Assembly (NCBI RefSeq): GCF_025770725.1
Contig: NZ_JANZKZ010000003.1
Location: 62,001 to 126,000 of the forward strand
Source of the DNA: Sulfurospirillum oryzae
Lineage (GTDB): Bacteria > Campylobacterota > Campylobacteria > Campylobacterales > Sulfurospirillaceae
DNA length: 64,000 nt
Reading direction: 5' to 3'
Shown: piece by piece, positions 29,020-37,498 of the stretch
How the letters are laid out: every line of letters begins with the position of its first letter
Position numbering within the stretch: position 1 is the stretch's first letter
Notes under the pieces: generated by a model
Seen by the model: only the letters and a program-made list of their open reading frames with translations
Databases searched by the model: none
What the model was told of the DNA's origin: nothing
Translations under genes and position numbers: made by a program

Positions 29020-30386
29020 AAAAGCTTTTTGACTATCTTTTAGCGCTTTCGGTTCAAGTCAAACTTGCCACGTTAATTTTTGGGGTTGTTTTTGCGATCT
29101 CTTCCGTTTCTATTATCATCAACATTGACATTCATAAAAACCATACCAATCAGATCATTGATGAGCTGATTAAGACCAACATCAACTCCAATAAAGCGTT
29201 TGTGAGTGAATTTATACTCACGCACAATCAATGGGAACTCTACAAATTTCTTAAAACGCTAAGTTCGAGTAGTTTGATCGAAAGTTCTGGATTTATAGAC
29301 AATCAAAATGTTATTGTGGCGCATACCGATACGGAACATTATCGTCTTGGTGATACGTTTAAAGAGTTTGACACTTACAATGTTGTCCCTTTTGAACAAG
29401 ATGGGGTGACCTTTGGCTCTTTTGTGCTTAAAGTGAAAAATCAAACACTTTTGAGTATGTTGGAAGACACCTTTTTAGCGCAGTTCGTTCTGCTCCTTTT
29501 AGTGGCGTTGCTCTCACTCATTATTGCCAATATTTTTATGGGAAGACTGCTTGGAAGGCTTCATTTGCTTGCAAATAATGCGACAGCAATCATCGAAAAG
29601 CGTTGGGATGACATCACCATTTATCAAGGGCGTGAAAACGACGAGATCACACGCATCATCGAAAAAACGACACAGTTGATGCACGAACTCAGAGAGTCTA
29701 TTGAAAAAGAGGAGAAGAACGCTCGCATTTCACACTCACTTATTATATTGGGTGAAATTGGCTCCTCTTTTGCGCATGAGGTTAAAAATCTATTACAGCC
29801 TTTGAAGTTGCTGCTTTCTCCCGCACAACTACCCGATAAAGAAGATATGCCCATCATTCATGGAGCATTAGCGCGCATCGATCATCAGGTTGTGGACTTT
29901 TTGGCCCTTGCAAAACCCGCTGATTTTAAGTACGAAAAACCTTTACATGTAAAGCCATTTGTTGAAGAGTCTATCGCGTTATTGCGCTCTTCTTTGAATA
30001 AAAAACATTTAATGATTCAGAGCATCGTGGAAGAGGATTTGAGCGTTAAAATGGGTGCGAATGCCATTGAAATTATTTTGATCAATTTACTGAATAATGC
30101 CATTGATGCAGCATTTCAACGAAGTACGATTGAGATCACATGGAAGAGGGCAGAGCAAGCAGGATTTTCCATATTATGTGTGAAAAACAGTGGTGAAACG
30201 ATGGATGAAAAAACCAAAGCCAATCTTTTTAAACCCTTTTTCACGACCAAAAAAGAGGGTTCGGGTTTGGGGCTTTTTAGCATCTATAAAATTGTCTACC
30301 TCTCCAATGGTTACATCGAGTTTGAAAGTCAAAAAGAGCAGACAAAGTTTTGTCTCTATATCCCATGTGAAGAAGCAAGTACCTAA
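29016..30386 (+). CDS. Sensor histidine kinase of the arr regulatory system
   Basis: A 456-residue membrane kinase. Two membrane helices (about residues 17-37 and 152-172) enclose a periplasmic sensing domain. After a HAMP-like linker comes the H-box SSFAHEVKNLLQPLKLL with the phospho-accepting His, then an HATPase with NLLNNAIDAA and GSGLGLFSIYKIV. The kinase core is of the NtrB-like HPK4 kind that pairs with NtrC-type regulators. It overlaps the binding-protein gene by ATGA. Its last codons lie in the left arm of the folded repeat that follows. An exact TTTACATGTAAA at 29942 is read LHVK. Confidence 0.82.
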   Translation: MKKLFDYLLALSVQVKLATLIFGVVFAISSVSIIINIDIHKNHTNQIIDELIKTNINSNKAFVSEFILTHNQWELYKFLKTLSSSSLIESSGFIDNQNVIVAHTDTEHYRLGDTFKEFDTYNVVPFEQDGVTFGSFVLKVKNQTLLSMLEDTFLAQFVLLLLVALLSLIIANIFMGRLLGRLHLLANNATAIIEKRWDDITIYQGRENDEITRIIEKTTQLMHELRESIEKEEKNARISHSLIILGEIGSSFAHEVKNLLQPLKLLLSPAQLPDKEDMPIIHGALARIDHQVVDFLALAKPADFKYEKPLHVKPFVEESIALLRSSLNKKHLMIQSIVEEDLSVKMGANAIEIILINLLNNAIDAAFQRSTIEITWKRAEQAGFSILCVKNSGETMDEKTKANLFKPFFTTKKEGSGLGLFSIYKIVYLSNGYIEFESQKEQTKFCLYIPCEEAST

Positions 30387-30645
30387 CCATAGTTAATAGC
30401 ACCTTTTGACATTTAAAAAAGGGTATAGATACAAGGCGGATTTTTGCAGGTTTACTTATTGTAAATCAAAAAAATCTAACGCAGTAGACATGCCCTTTTT
30501 TAAATGCCCTATAGGTGAAAGGATTTTGCCTCATCTTCGTCGTTAAATTTATTCAACTTGCAATAAGCAAGTCATCATAAATTTGCCTAGAAGCTAAAGC
30601 AAAATCCTTTCATCAAAAGGTGTTACTAACTATGGGTAGGTACTT
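30377..30645. repeat. Folded inverted-repeat element (MITE-like) between kinase and regulator genes
   Basis: The outer arms, 30377-30409 and 30613-30645, are 33-base inverted repeats with only three mismatches. Inside them lie two further perfect inverted repeats: 30410-30423 with 30493-30506 (CATTTAAAAAAGGG), and 30517-30529 with 30599-30611 (GAAAGGATTTTGC). Each encloses smaller dyads. The whole element can fold as a three-way junction in DNA or RNA. The left arm encodes the kinase stop, and the right arm ends five bases before the regulator ATG. No transposase is nearby and no target duplication is clear. Confidence 0.85.
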
Positions 30646-30649
30646 AAGT

Positions 30650-32032
30650 ATGAAAATTGCTATTATTGATGACCAGCAAGAGATTCGCTACTCGGTTGCT
30701 AAAATTTTACAGCGCAATCACCATACACCGTTGCAGTTTAACGGCGAAGAGTTTGAACTCTCTTTAATCATCGAAGAGCAAGGTGTTGAGCTTTTAATTG
30801 TCGATGTGATGCTTGGCGAAAATCTTACAGGCATTGATCTGATCAAACAGTTTAAAAAAGCAGGCATTCAACTTCCTATCATTTTGATGACAGCGTATAC
30901 CACGCCTACGAATATGATTGAAGCGTCCAAAATTGGCATTAAAGACATTTTGCAAAAGCCTTTTGATGAGGCGCAACTTTTAGAATTGGTTGGAAAATAC
31001 ATGCACACTTCAAGCAAAGAGAAGAGTGCTAAAAAGCCTATAAAACAAGGGGAAGAGGCGTTTGTAGGTTCGTATGAAACGATGAAAGAGATTTACAAGA
31101 AGATTGGCATCGCCGCCAATAATGACCTCTCTGTGCTTATTTACGGTGAAACAGGAACGGGTAAAGAGCTTATCGCCAATCTGATTCATACCAACTCGAC
31201 TCATAGTGAACACCCCTTTATTGCCGTGAATTGCGCTTCCATCCCTAAAGATCTTTTTGAGAGTCAGCTTTTTGGGCATGAGAAAGGCTCTTTTACGAGC
31301 GCCGATAAACAGCACATCGGTTTTGCTGAACTTGCAGGGGAGGGAACACTTTTTTTAGACGAGATTGGAGAACTCGACATTGAGCTTCAAAGCAAACTGC
31401 TGCGTTTTTTGGAGACGAAGAAGTTTAGACGCGTTGGAGGCTCTAAAGAGCTTAATTTTGAAGGACGCATCATCAGTGCGACCAATGCCAATCTTAAAGC
31501 GCATATTCAAAAATCAACGTTTAGGGAAGATCTTTACTTTCGCCTCTCGATGCTCACGATTACGATGCCATCTTTAAAAGAGCGCATTCAAGATATTCCT
31601 ATTTTGTGTGAGCATTTTATTGCCAAAGCTAACCGTGATCTTAAAACGACCATTACATCTATTTCCGAAGAGGCGTTGGTTAAACTTGCACGTCATCATT
31701 GGAGAGGAAACATTAGGGAGCTGCGCAATACTATCTACAGTGCCTGCTTAAATGCCAGTGATGACATGATCAAAGCGGATGACATCAAAGAGTTTGAAGA
31801 GACAGAAGATATACAGAAACAGCTGCATAAATTTTGCCTAGCGTATTTACAAAAGGAAGGGGTTGAAAAAGCCCATGATTTGGAGCAAACCTTGCAAAAA
31901 ACCTTTTTACATGTAAGCTTTTCGCTTTGCCCAAACATCACACAGCTTTCCACCATACTCGATATTTCTCGCAATACACTCAAAAAACAGCTTAGAGAAT
32001 TTGGTATTTATGAAGGGGAAGAAGAGAAGTAA
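30650..32032 (+). CDS. NtrC-type sigma-54-dependent response regulator (AioR/ArrR-like)
   Basis: A 460-residue regulator. The receiver domain (1-120) has the phospho-accepting Asp in LLIVDVMLGEN. The AAA+ domain has Walker A GETGTGKE and the sigma-54 contact loop GSFTSAD, a variant of GAFTGA, followed by Walker B GTLFLDEIGEL. A Fis-type helix-turn-helix ends the protein (LSTILDISRNTLKKQL). It should activate the sigma-54 promoter of arrC. The ATG at 30650 gives a standard receiver start, but there is no good ribosome binding site. Expression may depend on the folded repeat immediately upstream. Confidence 0.88.
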   Translation: MKIAIIDDQQEIRYSVAKILQRNHHTPLQFNGEEFELSLIIEEQGVELLIVDVMLGENLTGIDLIKQFKKAGIQLPIILMTAYTTPTNMIEASKIGIKDILQKPFDEAQLLELVGKYMHTSSKEKSAKKPIKQGEEAFVGSYETMKEIYKKIGIAANNDLSVLIYGETGTGKELIANLIHTNSTHSEHPFIAVNCASIPKDLFESQLFGHEKGSFTSADKQHIGFAELAGEGTLFLDEIGELDIELQSKLLRFLETKKFRRVGGSKELNFEGRIISATNANLKAHIQKSTFREDLYFRLSMLTITMPSLKERIQDIPILCEHFIAKANRDLKTTITSISEEALVKLARHHWRGNIRELRNTIYSACLNASDDMIKADDIKEFEETEDIQKQLHKFCLAYLQKEGVEKAHDLEQTLQKTFLHVSFSLCPNITQLSTILDISRNTLKKQLREFGIYEGEEEK

Positions 32033-32269
32033 GAGGTAGCCTAAGCTACCCCTTGCATTTAAGCGCGTTCCAAGAAGGTCATATCTTTGATAAGCCCTTC
32101 ACTGCTGTGATGAATAATATGCCAACTGTCATGATTATGAATATTGCCTTGCCCAACATTCCAAATACTGCTTTAGCCTACGCCACCAGTGTTATTGTTG
32201 GTTTTATTAACACTCTAAAAAGGTTTTTAATGAGCTTCTTGGATGCATTGCATCTTAGAAGCTCATGCA

Positions 32270-32317
32270 ATAAAGTCATCTTTATATCAACATATCTTGA
32301 TATAAAGATGACTTTAT
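32270..32317. promoter_or_regulatory. Perfect 20-bp inverted repeat, probable ArsR-type operator
   Basis: Arms at 32270-32289 and 32298-32317 are perfectly complementary over 20 bases around an 8-base centre. The middle reads ATATCAACATATCTTG (32284-32299), the ATATCAA/TTGATAT dyad expected for an ArsR/SmtB-family site. The right arm covers the -35 and spacer of the promoter of the ars operon, as for a repressor. A near-identical core recurs at 42508. Confidence 0.75.
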
Positions 32318-32325
32318 GCTACACT
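32297..32325 (+). promoter_or_regulatory. Promoter of the arsenic/thiol operon
   Basis: TTGATA at 32297-32302 and TACACT at 32320-32325 are 17 bases apart, a good sigma-70 arrangement. The -35 box is embedded in the right arm of the operator palindrome. Confidence 0.65.
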
Positions 32326-32334
32326 TTCATCATT

Positions 32335-32346
32335 GTTACATGTAAA
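32335..32346. repeat. Palindrome-family copy in the ars leader
   Basis: GTTACATGTAAA differs from the 12-bp consensus only at the first base. It lies just before the ribosome binding region (AAAGG) of the arsenate reductase-like gene. Confidence 0.7.
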
Positions 32347-32355
32347 GGTTGAACC

Positions 32356-32754
32356 ATGAAAAAAGTACTGATTTTATGTACGGGAAACAGTTGCCGAAGT
32401 ATCATCGCAGAAGCACTTGTAAACGCGCATCTTAAAGGCATTGAGGCTTATAGTGCGGGCGTTCGTGCTACGGGCAAAGTGAACGCTTATGCTAAAAAAG
32501 TGCTTGAGGAAGAGGGTATATGGAAAGAGAGCTATCACTCCAAAACGCTGGATGAGGTGATAGATATGGACTTTGATTTGGTGGTTACTGTCTGTGACCA
32601 TGCTAAAGAGAGTTGCCCGATGTTTCCTCGTCCCATTCCTAAAATTCATGTCGGATTTTCTGATCCTGATGGTAAAGATTATGGGGCGTTTATTCTTACA
32701 TGTAAAGCGATACAGGCTGAACTTTTACCGATCATTGAAGAAAAACTTTTATGA
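32356..32754 (+). CDS. Arsenate reductase-like low-molecular-weight phosphatase
   Basis: A 132-residue protein of the LMW-PTPase/thioredoxin-coupled ArsC family. The P-loop is LCTGNSCRS (residues 6-14), with nucleophile Cys and Arg in CX5R form. The later cysteines lie in TVCDHAKESCPMF (about 77-89), as in ArsC of Gram-positive bacteria, where they form the relay disulfide. It would reduce As(V) to As(III) in the cytoplasm with thioredoxin. The last two codons overlap the next gene by ATGA. A CTTACATGTAAA copy at 32695 is read LTCK, so that extra Cys is probably not functional. Confidence 0.85.
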   Translation: MKKVLILCTGNSCRSIIAEALVNAHLKGIEAYSAGVRATGKVNAYAKKVLEEEGIWKESYHSKTLDEVIDMDFDLVVTVCDHAKESCPMFPRPIPKIHVGFSDPDGKDYGAFILTCKAIQAELLPIIEEKLL

Positions 32755-33458
32755 ATTTGGAGCAGATGCTTATTGAGCTGACCTCAGAGTTTGGGGCATG
32801 GGCGATTTTTGCATCATTTGGCATTGGTCTTTTAACCTCTTTGGCTCCGTGTTCTATCATTACCTTGCCTCTGCTTGCGGGTAGTGCGCTTGGTTTGTCG
32901 GGCGATTTAAGCCCAAAACAAAAAAGAGTTTTTATTTACCAATACTCACTACTTTTTGTTTTGGGTTTGGTTGTCAGTTTTTCACTGTTGATGCTGTTGG
33001 TTTCTAAGATGGGCATAATGCTCTCTGTCGCTCCTTTTTGGGCGTATTTACTTGCTTCGTTTGCGACATTTTGCGTTGTTGCGTATGCCCTTGGGTTTAT
33101 TCAAACATTTGATAAAGACAAAGTTGCACGTAAGTTTTTAAGGCTCAAATTTTTTGGCGCTGTGATCATCGGGCTGATTTTTGGGCTGGTAAGCACTCCG
33201 TGCGCATCTGCTCCTCTGGTTGCTATCATCACCATCGCCTCTCAAAGCGGTTGGGTTTATTCGTACGCACTTGTTTTGGCGTTTGCCTTAGGGCATGGCA
33301 TGTTGCTATTAGTGGCGGGAACCTCACTCGGATTTACGCAAAGTGTGGTTTCGAGTCAAAAAATAAGCAGGGTGAGCCGCTTTATCAACGGCTTTTTTAT
33401 CGTGCTTTTGGCGGGAATTGGTTTTTACTTTCTCTACCAAACGTATCTTGTATTTTAG
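32751..33458 (+). CDS. CcdA/DsbD-like thiol transmembrane transporter
   Basis: A 235-residue protein with six predicted membrane helices of the CcdA type. The two redox cysteines are in LTSLAPCSIITLPLL (about residue 33) and GLVSTPCASAPLV (about residue 149). CcdA carries reducing power from cytoplasmic thioredoxin to the periplasm. Between an arsenate reductase-like gene and a secreted thioredoxin it probably supplies electrons to that thioredoxin. Confidence 0.85.
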   Translation: MNLEQMLIELTSEFGAWAIFASFGIGLLTSLAPCSIITLPLLAGSALGLSGDLSPKQKRVFIYQYSLLFVLGLVVSFSLLMLLVSKMGIMLSVAPFWAYLLASFATFCVVAYALGFIQTFDKDKVARKFLRLKFFGAVIIGLIFGLVSTPCASAPLVAIITIASQSGWVYSYALVLAFALGHGMLLLVAGTSLGFTQSVVSSQKISRVSRFINGFFIVLLAGIGFYFLYQTYLVF

Positions 33459-33466
33459 GAAAAAAG

Positions 33467-33895
33467 ATGAAAAAAAAGATTGTTTTAGCTGTGCTAGCCC
33501 TCTTCTTAGCAGGGTTTTGTGAGGCTAAAGAGCCTAATGCTTTTTCGTGGAAACAGAGCAATGAAGTTTCGAGTATATTGGATGCAACTGCTTATGCCCA
33601 GATTGTTCCACAGATCAGGAAAAGCCCAATGCTCATAGAGTTTGGCTCTACCAGTTGTGCTTCGTGTGTTGAGATGGGAAAATTGCTATACCGTGTTAAA
33701 CAAGAGTATCCGCAAAGTGCTATTTACTTTGTAGAGGTTCATAGCGATCAACAAGCAACGCGTGATTATAGGATACAGATGATTCCCACACAAATCTATC
33801 TTGATGCTAAGGGTGGTGAATCTTATAGACACATTGGGATCGTAAGTTATGAGCAGTTAATCGCAAATCTCAAAGCAGAGAAAATTATTTTTTAA
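33467..33895 (+). CDS. Periplasmic thioredoxin-fold protein
   Basis: A 142-residue exported protein with a signal peptide ending about residue 20 (FCEA|KEP) and a thioredoxin fold. The active site is CASC (about residues 63-66) in FGSTSCASCVEMGKLL, and the cis-proline loop is IQMIPTQIYLDAKG. It is the likely partner of the CcdA-like protein encoded just before it. The ATG follows AGGAAAAAAG. Confidence 0.85.
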   Translation: MKKKIVLAVLALFLAGFCEAKEPNAFSWKQSNEVSSILDATAYAQIVPQIRKSPMLIEFGSTSCASCVEMGKLLYRVKQEYPQSAIYFVEVHSDQQATRDYRIQMIPTQIYLDAKGGESYRHIGIVSYEQLIANLKAEKIIF

Positions 33896-33906
33896 AAGGG
33901 TTTGTT

Positions 33907-34866
33907 ATGTTTAGTCTCTGGGAAAAAATGGTTGATTATTTGGTGTATGGGCTTTTTGGGCTCGATTCTACGACTCAAAAAGCAGAGGCGTTGCATTTTT
34001 TTATCTTCGATACGATTAAGATTTACATTCTTTTAGTGCTGATTATCTTTGCGGTAACTTTTTTACGAACCTACTTTAACACCGAAAAAGTCAGAGTCTA
34101 TCTGCAAGGTAAAAGTGAATTTACAGGCAATATCTTAGCGGCTCTTTTTGGCATTATCACGCCGTTTTGCAGTTGCTCTGCCATTCCTCTGTTTTTAGGG
34201 TTTATGCAAGCACGCATTCCGCTTGGTATTACCTTTAGTTTTCTGATCTCAAGTCCTATGAACAACGAGATAGCCATAGCGCTTTTGTTTGGGCTTTTTG
34301 GGTGGAAAATCACAGCACTTTACATCGGTTTTGGACTTTTGGTTGCCATTCTTGGCGGTTTCATCGTTGGTAAGCTGGGTATGGAAAAATATGTCCTCAT
34401 ACCTGTCGTACCGATGAGTGGTGATTTGGAAGAGGTCGAAATTAAGCTTACGATGAAAAAAAGAGTGAAAGAGTCTTGGGCTTATACATTGGATATTTTG
34501 CAAAAAATCTATCTTTATGTCCTCATGGGCGTTGGCATAGGGGCATTTATTCATGGTTATGTTCCAACAGAATTCATCGTCAAATACGCAGGAAGCGATG
34601 CGTGGTACAGCGTTCCTTTGGCAGTATTTTTGGGCGTTCCTATGTATGCAAGTGCCGCAGGTGTAATGCCTTTGATAGAAGTTTTGACCTCAAAAGGAAT
34701 GTTGCTTGGTACGGCTCTGAGCTTTATGATGGCAATCACAGCCCTTAGTTTACCCGAAGCGATGATCTTAAAGCGCATTTTACATGTAAAGCTCATTGCG
34801 ACTTTTTTTGGTATCGTCGCTCTTGGTATTATGGGTGTTGGGTATCTGTTTAACGCTATTTTATAG
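33907..34866 (+). CDS. ArsP/DUF318-type permease
   Basis: A 319-residue permease with two bundles of about four membrane helices each and the conserved FCSCSAIPLF motif near residues 80-89, followed by SSPMNNEIAIAL. ArsP of Campylobacter jejuni exports organic arsenicals, and related SO_0444-type permeases export metals. Position in an arsenic operon favours arsenic export. One exact TTTACATGTAAA at 34779 is read LHVK between two helices near the C terminus. Confidence 0.8.
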   Translation: MFSLWEKMVDYLVYGLFGLDSTTQKAEALHFFIFDTIKIYILLVLIIFAVTFLRTYFNTEKVRVYLQGKSEFTGNILAALFGIITPFCSCSAIPLFLGFMQARIPLGITFSFLISSPMNNEIAIALLFGLFGWKITALYIGFGLLVAILGGFIVGKLGMEKYVLIPVVPMSGDLEEVEIKLTMKKRVKESWAYTLDILQKIYLYVLMGVGIGAFIHGYVPTEFIVKYAGSDAWYSVPLAVFLGVPMYASAAGVMPLIEVLTSKGMLLGTALSFMMAITALSLPEAMILKRILHVKLIATFFGIVALGIMGVGYLFNAIL

Positions 34867-34875
34867 GAGTATTGG

Positions 34876-35337
34876 ATGAAAAAAGTGATTTTTATGGTCT
34901 TGGCACTGGTAGGCTTAGTGAATGCGGCGGAGCTTAAAAAAGTTGGCATTGAAGAGTATTTGAGTTCGTTTGATTATAAAGAGCGTGAAAATATGAAGAT
35001 CAAAACGCCTGATATGCTGGCTCTCGTTGAAGAAGGCAAGGCTATTTTAGTCGATGTACGTTTTCGTGAAGAGTTTGAAGTGTGGCATATAAATTTTGCT
35101 AAAAATATTCCTTTAAACGAACTGCCAAAACGTCTGGGGGAATTACCTAAAGACAAACTGATTATCACGGCATGTCCGCATTATGACCGCTCTAGCATGG
35201 CAAGGCTTTTTTTAACGCTGAATGGTTATAACGCAAAATATCTTAATGACGGATTGCTTAAAACAGCTGAATTTTTACGTGGTGACAATGCCAAAGAATT
35301 TTTGGATGAATACAACGCGCATAAGGAGAAAAAATGA
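34876..35337 (+). CDS. Exported rhodanese-domain protein
   Basis: A 153-residue protein with a signal peptide (residues 1-17, ending VNA|AEL) and one rhodanese domain. The active-site loop is CPHYDRS (about residues 101-107), with catalytic Cys and CX4R form. It would bind sulfane sulfur or a thiol-bound oxyanion in the periplasm. It overlaps the next gene by ATGA. What a rhodanese does in an arsenic operon is not established. Confidence 0.82.
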   Translation: MKKVIFMVLALVGLVNAAELKKVGIEEYLSSFDYKERENMKIKTPDMLALVEEGKAILVDVRFREEFEVWHINFAKNIPLNELPKRLGELPKDKLIITACPHYDRSSMARLFLTLNGYNAKYLNDGLLKTAEFLRGDNAKEFLDEYNAHKEKK

Positions 35338-35564
35338 AAATTGAAGTCTTGGGAACAGGGTGTGCAAAGTGTCAAGCGTTAAGCTTACATGTAAAAGAAG
35401 CCGTAGCGAAAAAAGGAATTTTTGCTCAAGTTGAAAAGGTTGAAGACATTATGAAAATTATGCAATACGGTGTCACTTCAACACCCGCTTTGGTTGTGGA
35501 CGGTGTCGTAAAAAGCAGTGGGAAGCTCTTAAGTGTGGATGAAATAGTCACCTTACTTTCATAG
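35334..35564 (+). CDS. Mini-thioredoxin (redox-active disulfide protein 2 family)
   Basis: A 76-residue thioredoxin-fold protein with CAKC at residues 10-13 (GTGCAKCQAL) and the cis-proline TSTPALVVDG. It matches the small MTH895/TM0996-type thioredoxins often found next to DUF318 permeases. A CTTACATGTAAA copy at 35384 is read LHVK straight after the active site. It is the last gene of the operon. Confidence 0.88.
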   Translation: MKIEVLGTGCAKCQALSLHVKEAVAKKGIFAQVEKVEDIMKIMQYGVTSTPALVVDGVVKSSGKLLSVDEIVTLLS

Positions 35565-35608
35565 GCTGAATAATTTTGTGTTATAATCGTGCATAGAAGG
35601 AGATAGCT

Positions 35609-37042
35609 ATGCGATTAAAAACCAAAGTTGTTGTGATTATAGCGGGGTTGCTTTTAAGTGTGTCAATTACAGGCTCTATCATCAATTACCTCAAAAGCGT
35701 TCATGACACCCAAAATCAACTCCAAAACACCTCTTTGCCTCTCTCGGTTGATAATATATACACTGAGATTCAGCAGCGTATGATCGAACCACTTCTTGTG
35801 TCATCCTTGATGTCTAATGACACTTTTTTACGTGACTGGCTGATGGAAGGAGAGACAGATATTAATGGAATTTCACGTTACCTCACCGAAATCCAGCAGA
35901 AATATGACATTTTTACCACTTTTTTGGTTTCCGATAAAACAAAAAGTTACTACCATCCCAGAGGGATTATTGATATTATCAATGAACAAAACAGTGCTGA
36001 TGCGTGGTATTTTAAATTTAAAGCACAAAATGAACCTTATGAAATCAACCTTGACCACAATGTCAACTTGGGTGATTTTTTAATCATGTTTATTAATTAC
36101 AAAGTGATGAATTATAAAAATGAGTTGATCGGTGTAACAGGTGTTGGCGTAAGGTTGCTTAACATTGAAGAGATGCTCACATCGTTTAAAACCAAGTACA
36201 AGTACGATGTCTATTTTGTCGATCAAAATGGAGAGATAACGCTTTTTTCCAAAGGACTCAACAAACGTGGCAACATCGCTCATAGCGAAGGGTTAAGAGA
36301 GATTAATGAGGTTATTAAAAGTGGCATACAAACCCAATTTGAGTACAAAGATAAAGATGGTGAGTACCTGCTCAATACTAAATATATTGAAAAATTAAAG
36401 CTTCATCTTTTTGTTGAGATCAATAAAAAAGAGTATATGAACGAACTCAAAAAGACTTTTTATGCAAACCTTGCTATCTCACTTTTAGTGACATTGTTGG
36501 TGACACTTATTATTATTTATACGATCAATCTGTATCAAAAACAGCTTGTACAACTTGCCAGTGAAGATGCACTAACAGGGCTTGCTAACCGCAGGAAATT
36601 CAATGAGTATTTTGAAAAACTCTATAAACTTTATAAAAAAAGTGTCAATAGCATCACACTTTTGTTGATTGATATTGATGATTTTAAAGGGGTAAATGAC
36701 ACGCATGGACATCTTATCGGCGATGAGGCGTTGGTGCGAGTTGCACAGATTTTAAGAATGGAACTCAGAGCTTCTGATATGATAGCACGTTGGGGCGGTG
36801 AAGAGTTTTCTTTGTTACTGGTTGATGTAACGTCTCAAAATGCTTTAGAGATTGCGCAAAAGATTTGCTGTGCGATTAAAGAAGATCCAATAATGAATGA
36901 ACTTTTGCAAAGACAACTTACCGTGAGTATAGGTCTTGGAGAACTTAGTAGCTTAGAGAGTCAAGATGGATTGGTGCATAAAGTTGATAATGCACTGTAT
37001 GAAGCTAAAAAAGCGGGCAAAGACCAAGTGGTTGTTGCTTAA
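35609..37042 (+). CDS. Membrane diguanylate cyclase with periplasmic sensor
   Basis: A 477-residue protein. Two membrane helices (about 6-26 and 287-309) enclose a Cache-like periplasmic domain. The GGDEF domain begins LASEDALTGLANRRKF (about 317-332). The catalytic loop is GGEEF, preceded by an inhibitory I-site RASD five residues earlier, so the enzyme should be active and subject to product inhibition. TATAAT at 35582-35587 is a likely -10 box. The signal sensed is unknown; the location next to the ars operon is only suggestive. Confidence 0.88.
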   Translation: MRLKTKVVVIIAGLLLSVSITGSIINYLKSVHDTQNQLQNTSLPLSVDNIYTEIQQRMIEPLLVSSLMSNDTFLRDWLMEGETDINGISRYLTEIQQKYDIFTTFLVSDKTKSYYHPRGIIDIINEQNSADAWYFKFKAQNEPYEINLDHNVNLGDFLIMFINYKVMNYKNELIGVTGVGVRLLNIEEMLTSFKTKYKYDVYFVDQNGEITLFSKGLNKRGNIAHSEGLREINEVIKSGIQTQFEYKDKDGEYLLNTKYIEKLKLHLFVEINKKEYMNELKKTFYANLAISLLVTLLVTLIIIYTINLYQKQLVQLASEDALTGLANRRKFNEYFEKLYKLYKKSVNSITLLLIDIDDFKGVNDTHGHLIGDEALVRVAQILRMELRASDMIARWGGEEFSLLLVDVTSQNALEIAQKICCAIKEDPIMNELLQRQLTVSIGLGELSSLESQDGLVHKVDNALYEAKKAGKDQVVVA

Positions 37043-37051
37043 GGAGAGAAT

Positions 37052-37498
37052 ATGCGTGAAACAGTAGAGCAAAAAGCGTTGGAGTATTTTTCCAGCGGTT
37101 ATGTGTGCAGTGAAGCGGTTTTAAAAACAATTGCCGAGAAACATGGTATCGATTCGCCACTTATTCCTGCTATTGCCACGGGATTTGGAAGTGGACTGGC
37201 GCGCAGTGAAAATGGTCTTTGTGGCGCATTTAGCGGAGGAGTGATGGCACTTTCTCTCCTTCAAGGACGCTCAAATGTAGGTGAGCCAAAAGACCCACTC
37301 TATCACAATGTGCAAGCATTCAAGGAAAACTTTGAAAAAGCATTTGGCTCTTGTGAATGTGCTAAACTTTTAGGATTTTCACTCAGCTCCCCCGATGCGG
37401 GTGAAAAGTTTAAAGAGGGCAATTGTAAAACGTGTAAGTGTGATTTGTATGTCGTTTACGCGGTTAAAGAGGTAGAAGTACTACTCGGAAACAGGTAG
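37052..37498 (+). CDS. C-GCAxxG-C-C family redox protein
   Basis: A 148-residue cysteine-rich protein of the C_GCAxxG_C_C family. A Cys in GYVCSEAVLK (about residue 19), the core LCGAFSGGVMAL (about 51-62) and three or four Cys in the C-terminal half (GSCECAKLLG; GNCKTCKCDL) make up the pattern. Such proteins are thought to bind a metal or Fe-S centre and often appear next to electron-transfer genes. It follows the cyclase gene by 9 bases behind AAGGAGA. Its end overlaps the convergent kinase gene by 18 bases. Confidence 0.82.
   Translation: MRETVEQKALEYFSSGYVCSEAVLKTIAEKHGIDSPLIPAIATGFGSGLARSENGLCGAFSGGVMALSLLQGRSNVGEPKDPLYHNVQAFKENFEKAFGSCECAKLLGFSLSSPDAGEKFKEGNCKTCKCDLYVVYAVKEVEVLLGNR

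Larger units (their letters stand above)
32033..32355. other. Regulatory gap between the arr regulator and the ars operon
   Basis: This 323-base stretch holds no convincing gene. It contains a weak terminator-like hairpin after the regulator gene (GGTAGC at 32035-32040 with GCTACC at 32045-32050). A second hairpin at 32230-32266 has arms ATGAGCTTCT and AGAAGCTCAT. The large palindrome and promoter of the next operon follow, and then a palindrome-family copy at 32335. Confidence 0.7.

Noticed and set aside
32053-32352. A 99-codon open frame between the arr regulator and the ars operon.
   Set aside because: It runs through two hairpins, the operator palindrome and the promoter, has no ribosome binding site and no protein-like pattern.
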